Assembly (NCBI GenBank): GCA_027295745.1
Contig: JAPUKI010000054.1
Location: 1 to 11,748, forward strand
Source: Acidobacteriota bacterium
GTDB lineage: Bacteria > Acidobacteriota > UBA6911 > RPQK01 > JADFOI01
Length of the DNA stretch: 11,748 bases
Reading direction: 5' to 3'
Shown piece by piece: positions 7,297 to 11,748 of the stretch. The notes beneath the pieces were generated by a model. The model did not search any database. It worked only from the letters and a program-made list of their open reading frames with translations, and was not told where the DNA came from. Positions within the stretch are counted from its first letter, which is position 1. Each line of letters opens with the position of its first letter. The position numbers were made by a program, and so were the translations under genes.

Positions 7297-7429
7297 ACCA
7301 TTCTCCTGTCCCCATATTTCCCTTCCGACTGATTCATTGTAGAATCCAAATCCTCATCGACGGCATTGACGGATGAGTCCACAGACTCGCCCCGGCAAGC
7401 GTGGCCTGACTGCGATCCAGCTGTAATGA
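7297..7429 (+). other. Leader region of the Tct operon, no gene seen
   Basis: Together with the MITE-like element this makes up the 311-bp stretch without a gene between the membrane protein and the transporter. The only candidate signal is TAGAAT at 7340-7345, a five-of-six match to a -10 box, without a convincing -35 box 17 bases upstream. No riboswitch or terminator was recognised, and no clear Shine-Dalgarno lies directly before the ATG at 7430. Confidence 0.3.
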
Positions 7430-9367
7430 ATGCTTGAAGCCATCGTCACAGGAACACTCACCATTTTTCAGCCGGATATCCTGGTGCTCATTGTCATCGG
7501 GGTGATCATCGGCCTCCTCTTTGGAATTCTCCCTGGCCTCGGCGGCATTGTGGCCCTGGCCATTCTCACCCCCCTGATCTATGACATGGAACGCGTCCAT
7601 GCTCTGACCTTTCTGCTGGCGGTTCACTCGGTCGTCTACTCGGGGGGGGCGGTGACCGCCATCCTCCTGAATATTCCAGGGACTTCACCCAATGCAGCCA
7701 CCCTCATTGATGGCTTTCCCTTAACGAAAAAAGGAAAGTCCGGCCAGGCCCTGGGCGCAGCCTTCGTCGCCTCGATGCTGGGAGGAATCTTCGGGGCCTT
7801 CGTTCTGGCTGCTCTGATTCCAGTTGTCTCCAGCGTGGTGATGGTCTTTGGCTCCCCCGAAACATTTTTTTTCGGGATCCTGGCCCTCTCTTTCATCGCC
7901 ATCATCTCCAGGGAATCTACCGTGAAAGGGCTGGTTTCCGGAGGACTGGGTATCTTGTTTTCTTTCGTTGGCTATCAGGGGTTGACCGGGGTACCGCGAT
8001 TTACTTTCGGCAGTCTTTACCTTTACGACGGCATCAAACTGATTCCGCTGGTTCTCGGGCTCTTCGCAATTCCCACCGTCCTGGATTTAGCCACCAAAGG
8101 CAAAGCGCTGGCCCAGGTTGAAAGACCCGGGACGGCCATCAAGGCGGATTTAGTGGAGGGAATCCGAAGCGCTTTGCACCATTGGTGGCTGGTCTTGCGC
8201 TGTTCTGCGATTGGATGTGTGGTGGGAATCATTCCAGGCGTTGGCGGCGAGACGGCTCCTTTTGTTGCCTATGGTTATGCAAAACAAACTTCAAAGCATT
8301 CCCAGGAATTCGGCTCCGGCCATATCGAAGGAGTCATCGCACCCGAAAGCGCCAATAATGCCAAAGAAGGTGGTGCTCTGTTGCCTACCTTGGCCTTTGG
8401 AATTCCTGGAAGTGCCTCGATGGCGATCTTGTTGGGGGCCTTTTTAATCGTGGGTCTGACTCCTGGGCCTGCTCTTTTAACCGATCATGCCGATATCGTC
8501 TTCTCGCTGATTGCGACCCTCGTCTTGGCCAATGTGCTTGCCTGTATTCTGATTCTCCTCCTCACTAACAGCTTGGCCAAAATTGCCTTCGTGCGGGCTC
8601 CCATCCTGTTTCCCGTGATCCTCATCTTGATCACGGTGGGAGCCTTCAGTACCGAGACAAACATTTCAGATCTCTTCATGATGCTGCTTCTGGGAGCCTT
8701 CGGCTGGGCCATGAAAGCCCTTGGCTACAATCTCCCGGCACTGCTTCTGGGCTTTGTCCTGGGCCAGATCGTGGAGACAAATCTGTACATCTCCTTAGGC
8801 GCCTATGGAAGCACCTTCTTCCTGAGACCGATCTCGATGGTTCTGATCGCTTTGACCCTGGCCGGACTCTTTTATACTCAAAGGAATCGAAAACGTGGGG
8901 CCCCCGCTTCTTCAGACCCCACTTCGCTGTTTGGCTTGGCCTTCACTCTCCTGCTGTTTGCCATTTTTCTTTGTGAGCTGTTCTCTTCTCTTCAATATTC
9001 TCCACGGGCGATGTTGGGACCGTGGGTCATTGGAATTCCCATGATCGGACTTCTCTCCAGAGAACTTTTTTCCCAAACCAAGCAGTTCAGTTGGGCACAA
9101 TTCAAATCGGACCTCCGTCCTGGCCAATATACCTCTTCCCTGCGGGCTTCCCTCTCGATCCTTTGCCTGGTGTTGGGAATTTTCCTGGTAGGATTTACTT
9201 TTGTGCTTCCGGTCTTTACCGTTGTTTACATGCGGATACACAAGGAGAGTTGGATGTTGTCTCTGAGCCTTGCGCTAGTCCTTTCTCTCACCATACATTT
9301 CTTGTTTGCTCAACTCCTCTCCGTACCCCTCTATCCGGGAATCCTTTTAGGCGGGTCCAAAATCTGA
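7430..9367 (+). CDS. tctA: Tripartite tricarboxylate transporter membrane protein, TctA-TctB fusion
   Basis: Large membrane component of a TTT-family secondary transporter that imports carboxylates delivered by a TctC binding protein. Residues 1 to about 483 form a complete TctA. The two inverted halves each show the PGxGG motif (PGLGG 35-39, PGVGG 269-273). NIPGTSPNAATLIDGFPLTKKGKSG follows the first motif, and APESANNAKEGGALLPTLAFGIPGS follows the second. After a charged linker (about 484-494, QRNRKRGAPAS) come about 150 residues with roughly four helices ending HFLFAQLLSVPLYPGIL, which matches the C-terminal pattern of TctB (DUF1468) from memory. TctA is normally about 500 residues, so the 645-residue length supports a fusion with the small subunit. 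No separate tctB is seen. The tctC start follows 16 bases after the stop. Confidence 0.93.
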   Translation: MLEAIVTGTLTIFQPDILVLIVIGVIIGLLFGILPGLGGIVALAILTPLIYDMERVHALTFLLAVHSVVYSGGAVTAILLNIPGTSPNAATLIDGFPLTKKGKSGQALGAAFVASMLGGIFGAFVLAALIPVVSSVVMVFGSPETFFFGILALSFIAIISRESTVKGLVSGGLGILFSFVGYQGLTGVPRFTFGSLYLYDGIKLIPLVLGLFAIPTVLDLATKGKALAQVERPGTAIKADLVEGIRSALHHWWLVLRCSAIGCVVGIIPGVGGETAPFVAYGYAKQTSKHSQEFGSGHIEGVIAPESANNAKEGGALLPTLAFGIPGSASMAILLGAFLIVGLTPGPALLTDHADIVFSLIATLVLANVLACILILLLTNSLAKIAFVRAPILFPVILILITVGAFSTETNISDLFMMLLLGAFGWAMKALGYNLPALLLGFVLGQIVETNLYISLGAYGSTFFLRPISMVLIALTLAGLFYTQRNRKRGAPASSDPTSLFGLAFTLLLFAIFLCELFSSLQYSPRAMLGPWVIGIPMIGLLSRELFSQTKQFSWAQFKSDLRPGQYTSSLRASLSILCLVLGIFLVGFTFVLPVFTVVYMRIHKESWMLSLSLALVLSLTIHFLFAQLLSVPLYPGILLGGSKI

Positions 9368-9383
9368 TTGAACTGGAGCATTG

Positions 9384-10406
9384 ATGCGACTTTCTCAATG
9401 GACAGTGTTGGTGTTTGCGCTGCTGCATGTGGGTTGCCAACAGGACTCGACTGCCCTGGCGCCAGTGGATTTTTACAGAGGGAAAGTTCTGGAGATCATC
9501 GTACCGACTTCCCCGGGTGGCGGCTACGATAGGTGGGCCCGCATGATGGCTCCCGAGCTCTCCAAACACACTGGTGCCACCGTCATAGTCCGAAACATGC
9601 CGGGAGCAGGAGGACTCCTTTCTCTCAATTATCTTTACAATTCGGCCCGAAAGGATGGGCTAACCATCGGGATCACCACAGCCGTTGGACCCTACGTGAA
9701 TCAAATCCTGGAAAGTGAAGCCTCCCGCTACGACCTTCGTCACTTTAACTGGCTGGGCCGCTTCAGTTACGACTCGTGGGCTCTAGCGGTGGGAAGCACC
9801 TTCGAAGGCCAATCGCTGGAGAGCTTCAAAACACTTCCGGTTTTCAAACTGGGAACCATGAGCAAATACGACATGTACTCCATTCGCACCGTCTTGTTCA
9901 CGGAAGCTCTACAGTTCGGCAATGTCCGTCTGGTAGCGGGGTATCGTGGGAAATCCGACGTAGAACTGGCCATCATGCGCAACGAGGTCCATGCCTTTTG
10001 CGTTTCAGTCCTCCCGGCATTGGATTCGTTCCAGGCAGGGCTCTTCATTCCACTGGTGGTGGTCAACGACGTTCGTGTGGAGGAAATCCCAGATGTTCCC
10101 ACAATATTCGAGTTCTCCGATATGACTGAAAAGGCAAGAAAGTGGCTGGAGTGGGAACTGGCATTGGAGAAAATTGGGCGCGCTGTGATCAGCCCTCCCG
10201 GAGTCCCACGGCAACGAGTTGAGTTCTTGCACACCTCCCTTCAAAAGAGTCTGGAGAGTGAGGATTTCATTCGCTCCACGGCCCGGCGGAACCTCCACGT
10301 TCATTATTTGCCGGGAGAGGAAATCCAGGTCATGGTCGAGGGCGTCCTTGCAATGGACACCCGGGAGCAGCAAGAACTCAGGCAGATGATCGATAGATAT
10401 TTCTAG
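9384..10406 (+). CDS. tctC: Tripartite tricarboxylate transporter substrate-binding protein, TctC/Bug family, likely lipoprotein
   Basis: Extracytoplasmic binding protein that supplies the TctAB fusion. Numbered from ATG 9384 (340 residues), an N-terminal hydrophobic segment ends LLHVGC with Cys18, suggesting a lipidated, membrane-anchored protein, although His at -3 of the lipobox is atypical. The family signature follows: IIVPTSPGGGYDRWAR, then VIVRNMPGAGGLLSLNYLY with DGLTIG. A second-lobe region GYRGKSDVELAIMRNEVHAF corresponds to the usual YKG...ALxxGEVD stretch, and VEEIPDVPTIFE to the conserved DVPTxxE. ATG 9384 is chosen over TTG 9381 because GGAG (9375-9378) lies five bases before it. 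The ligand cannot be read from sequence; the family binds citrate and other carboxylates. The stop TAG is the first triplet of an element-end copy. Confidence 0.93.
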   Translation: MRLSQWTVLVFALLHVGCQQDSTALAPVDFYRGKVLEIIVPTSPGGGYDRWARMMAPELSKHTGATVIVRNMPGAGGLLSLNYLYNSARKDGLTIGITTAVGPYVNQILESEASRYDLRHFNWLGRFSYDSWALAVGSTFEGQSLESFKTLPVFKLGTMSKYDMYSIRTVLFTEALQFGNVRLVAGYRGKSDVELAIMRNEVHAFCVSVLPALDSFQAGLFIPLVVVNDVRVEEIPDVPTIFEFSDMTEKARKWLEWELALEKIGRAVISPPGVPRQRVEFLHTSLQKSLESEDFIRSTARRNLHVHYLPGEEIQVMVEGVLAMDTREQQELRQMIDRYF

Positions 10407-10441
10407 CCCGGATGATGCACAAATTCTCTACTGCAGCGACG
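10404..10441 (+). mobile_element. Diverged solo copy of the MITE left end
   Basis: This segment matches 7116-7153, the left end of the 181-bp element, at 31 of 38 positions without gaps, including TCTACTGCAG at 10427-10436. No matching right end was found between here and the end of the window. It lies directly after the tctC coding sequence and its TAG is the tctC stop codon. It is probably a decayed element that lost its right part, perhaps where the hydrolase gene now begins. Confidence 0.65.
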
Positions 10442-10466
10442 GGCCTAAACTCGCAGGAATTTCGAT

Positions 10467-11252
10467 ATGCCAACGGTTGAGGCCAACGGCGAAGTCTTGT
10501 TCTACCTCCAGGAAGGGAAAGGCCCGGCGGCCGTTTTGGTCCACAACCTGGCCGCGAATGGCCAAGTTTGGCGCGGCCTGATCGATGAGCTGGGTGACCG
10601 GTACGAGGGTGTGGCTTTCGATTGCCGCTGTCACGGCCAGTCCACGGGCAACGGTCCCTTCACTATCGAAAACGCTGCAGAAGATCTCAAGGCCGGACTC
10701 GATGCCCTGGGCATCGAGTCCGCTCACATGATTGGGCTCTCCATGGGCGGATCCATCTGCCTGACCTTCCATTCTCGCTGGCCCCAGCGTGTCCGCTCCC
10801 TGGTACTGGCCGACAGCACTGCCCAGGTTGATCCCGCTCTGGCAGCAGACCGCCTCTACGCAATCCAGGAAGCGCTGCACTACCTGACGATGGAAGACTT
10901 CGGAAAGCAGGCCGCGGGAGAAATTCTTCGCCCCTCGACGGCTCGAGAGACACGCCAGGAATTGGCGCGGATGATAGCGCTGCTCGACCAAAAGAGCTAC
11001 CTCGAGGTACTCAAGGCAGTCCTCACAACCGACGTCAACCCGCTGCTGGGCCTGGTGAGCATCCCCACGCTGGTGGTGGTGGGCGAGCAGGACAACCGGA
11101 CACCCCTCTCCCACGCTCAACACCTGGCCGATAGCATCGCCGGCGCAAAACTGGAGGTCATTCCCGAAGCTGGGCACCTGTCCAACCTCGACAATCCGGA
11201 AGCCTTCAACGCCGCCGTGGCTGGCTTCCTGGACGGTCAGCCCGCGCACTGA
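10467..11252 (+). CDS. Alpha/beta hydrolase, esterase/enol-lactonase-like
   Basis: Cytoplasmic alpha/beta-fold hydrolase of 261 residues without a signal peptide. The nucleophile elbow is GLSMGG with Ser92. The acid is probably Asp209 in VVVGEQDNRTP, and the base His237 in EAGHLSNLDNP, giving a complete catalytic triad. The oxyanion-hole region reads VHNLAANGQVW (25-35) where HG is more usual, and the DxRGHGxS motif appears as DCRCHGQS (52-59). The overall pattern resembles 3-oxoadipate enol-lactonase (PcaD)-like and related esterases, but the substrate cannot be assigned. The start is supported by AGGA at 10455-10458, eight bases before the ATG. It follows tctC by 60 bp, interrupted by the element-end copy, so co-transcription is possible and a link to carboxylate metabolism is only an inference. 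Confidence 0.92.
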   Translation: MPTVEANGEVLFYLQEGKGPAAVLVHNLAANGQVWRGLIDELGDRYEGVAFDCRCHGQSTGNGPFTIENAAEDLKAGLDALGIESAHMIGLSMGGSICLTFHSRWPQRVRSLVLADSTAQVDPALAADRLYAIQEALHYLTMEDFGKQAAGEILRPSTARETRQELARMIALLDQKSYLEVLKAVLTTDVNPLLGLVSIPTLVVVGEQDNRTPLSHAQHLADSIAGAKLEVIPEAGHLSNLDNPEAFNAAVAGFLDGQPAH

Positions 11253-11314
11253 GGTAGGTGTCACAAAAGTCGGCTGATCCAGGTTACTTGTGTAGGGGCG
11301 CACAGAAGGTGGGA

Positions 11315-11382
11315 GGCACCTCAGGTGCCGAATCCGCTTCGGATGTTCCCCGTTCGGGCAAGCCCGTTCGGCACCTGAGGTG
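11315..11382. repeat. Palindromic repeat able to form a three-way junction
   Basis: CACCTCAGGTGCCGAA (11317-11332) and TTCGGCACCTGAGGTG (11367-11382) are exact reverse complements of 16 bases. The left arm is itself a palindrome (GGCACCT C AGGTGCC, 11315-11329). Between the arms are two further hairpins, ATCCG/CGGAT (11332-11336 and 11340-11344) and CGGG/CCCG (11355-11358 and 11363-11366). The last ten bases of the window (11739-11748, TTCGGCACCT) match the start of the right arm, so another copy may begin there. No gene is visible between 11253 and the window end, which holds only this and the following repeats. Confidence 0.8.
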
Positions 11383-11432
11383 TAAAGTGCCAACACATGG
11401 TTTACAACTTGTGCCAGGACATCCTTTACACT
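11380..11432 (+). repeat. Insertion-sequence-end-like sequence (copy 2)
   Basis: GTGTAAAG (11380-11387) and CTTTACAC (11424-11431) are inverted repeats, and GTTTACAACTT lies between them at 11400-11410, giving three TTTACA-type motifs in about 50 bp. Positions 11384-11412 align with the minus strand of 5965-5991. The arrangement resembles transposase-binding ends, from memory of IS481-like elements, but no transposase ORF is present, so this is a tentative remnant. Confidence 0.45.
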
Positions 11433-11484
11433 TTTATTGGCTCTTCTCCCTGGTCGCGTGCTCTACGGAAGGCACGGTACTCTT

Positions 11485-11678
11485 GAGCCCCAACGGGGCG
11501 ACAGGAAATAGCCAGGGGCGCAAGCCCCTGGAATCTGGAACACCCTGATAAGAGCCCTGTAAGGGCGGCACAGAGAAAAAAGATTTCGGAGTGTCGCCCT
11601 TACAGGGCTCCTCTCTAAAACTGCTCAATTACCAGGGGCTTGCGCCCCTGGCTATTTCCTGTCGCCCCGTTGGGGCTC
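11485..11678. repeat. 194-bp nested inverted repeat with perfect 47-bp arms
   Basis: The outer arms 11485-11531 and 11632-11678 are exact reverse complements over 47 bases. Inside, 11552-11571 and 11591-11610 are reverse complements at 19 of 20 positions. Each arm is modular and each module is itself a small hairpin: GCCCC AAC GGGGC; CCAGGGGC GCAA GCCCCTGG with a GNRA-type loop; and GCCCT GTA AGGGC. The centre has a run of six A (near 11576-11581) but no T-tract follows the outer arm, so it is not a typical terminator. Similar GGGGCGACAG-type repeats occur in large Planctomycete- and Acidobacteria-like genomes from memory. Confidence 0.92.
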
Positions 11679-11748
11679 CGGAGGTCTCTCGTGGAAATCA
11701 CATACCTCAGCAGGCAGTGACCTAGAGTTGTCTGTGCATTCGGCACCT

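Noticed and set aside
10428..11396. Open frame of 322 codons on the minus strand opposite the hydrolase
   Set aside because: The plus strand encodes a clear alpha/beta hydrolase with triad and good ribosome-binding site. The antisense translation shows no recognisable motif and is the usual shadow of GC-rich codons.

Overview
The window looks like a stretch of chromosome (or metagenome contig) from a moderately GC-rich, probably diderm bacterium. The coding content is two solute-uptake systems, an alpha/beta hydrolase and two orphan genes, all on the + strand. The diderm reading rests on YejA/B/E-type peptide-importer parts and a TctC-type extracytoplasmic binding protein, both typical of Gram-negative lineages. 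The intergenic DNA is unusually rich in palindromic and tandem repeats. From memory, repeats of this style are common in large genomes of Acidobacteria, Planctomycetes and uncultured candidate phyla. No 16S rRNA or other marker is present, so the phylum is left open.

Region 1 (1-5873) is a peptide ABC importer operon. It holds a binding protein cut off at its N-terminus by the window edge (YejA-like), permeases YejB-like and YejE-like, and two separate OppD/DppD- and OppF/DppF-type ATPases. Three of the four junctions are stop/start overlaps (ATGA, TAATG, TGATG). The exception is a gap of about 160 bp between the second permease and the first ATPase. It holds a facing pair of REP-like palindromes whose stems differ by compensatory base pairs. 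The last codons and stop of the second ATPase lie inside a 50-bp sequence that is duplicated in tandem.

Region 2 (5874-7429) is a repeat-rich island. It holds an insertion-sequence-end-like hairpin, a doubtful small ORF, a 9-bp inverted repeat, three tandem 26-27-bp repeats ending in a Shine-Dalgarno-like GAGGT, an orphan three-helix membrane protein, and a 181-bp MITE-like element with 25-bp terminal inverted repeats. The first three bases of that element are the membrane gene's TAG stop.

Region 3 (7430-10441) is a tripartite tricarboxylate (TTT) transporter. TctA and TctB appear fused in one 645-residue protein, followed by a TctC-type binding protein that is a likely lipoprotein. The TctC stop codon is again the TAG that opens a 38-bp diverged copy of the MITE left end.

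Region 4 (10467-11748) holds an alpha/beta hydrolase and then about 500 bp without a credible gene. This tail contains a three-way-junction palindrome, a second copy of the IS-end-like sequence in inverted orientation relative to the one in region 2, and a 194-bp nested inverted repeat with perfect 47-bp arms. I found no CRISPR array, tRNA, rRNA or intact transposase. The least expected items are the TctA-TctB fusion, the twice-seen element end that supplies stop codons, and the IS-end-like pair bracketing the 5.4-kb segment with the Tct genes.
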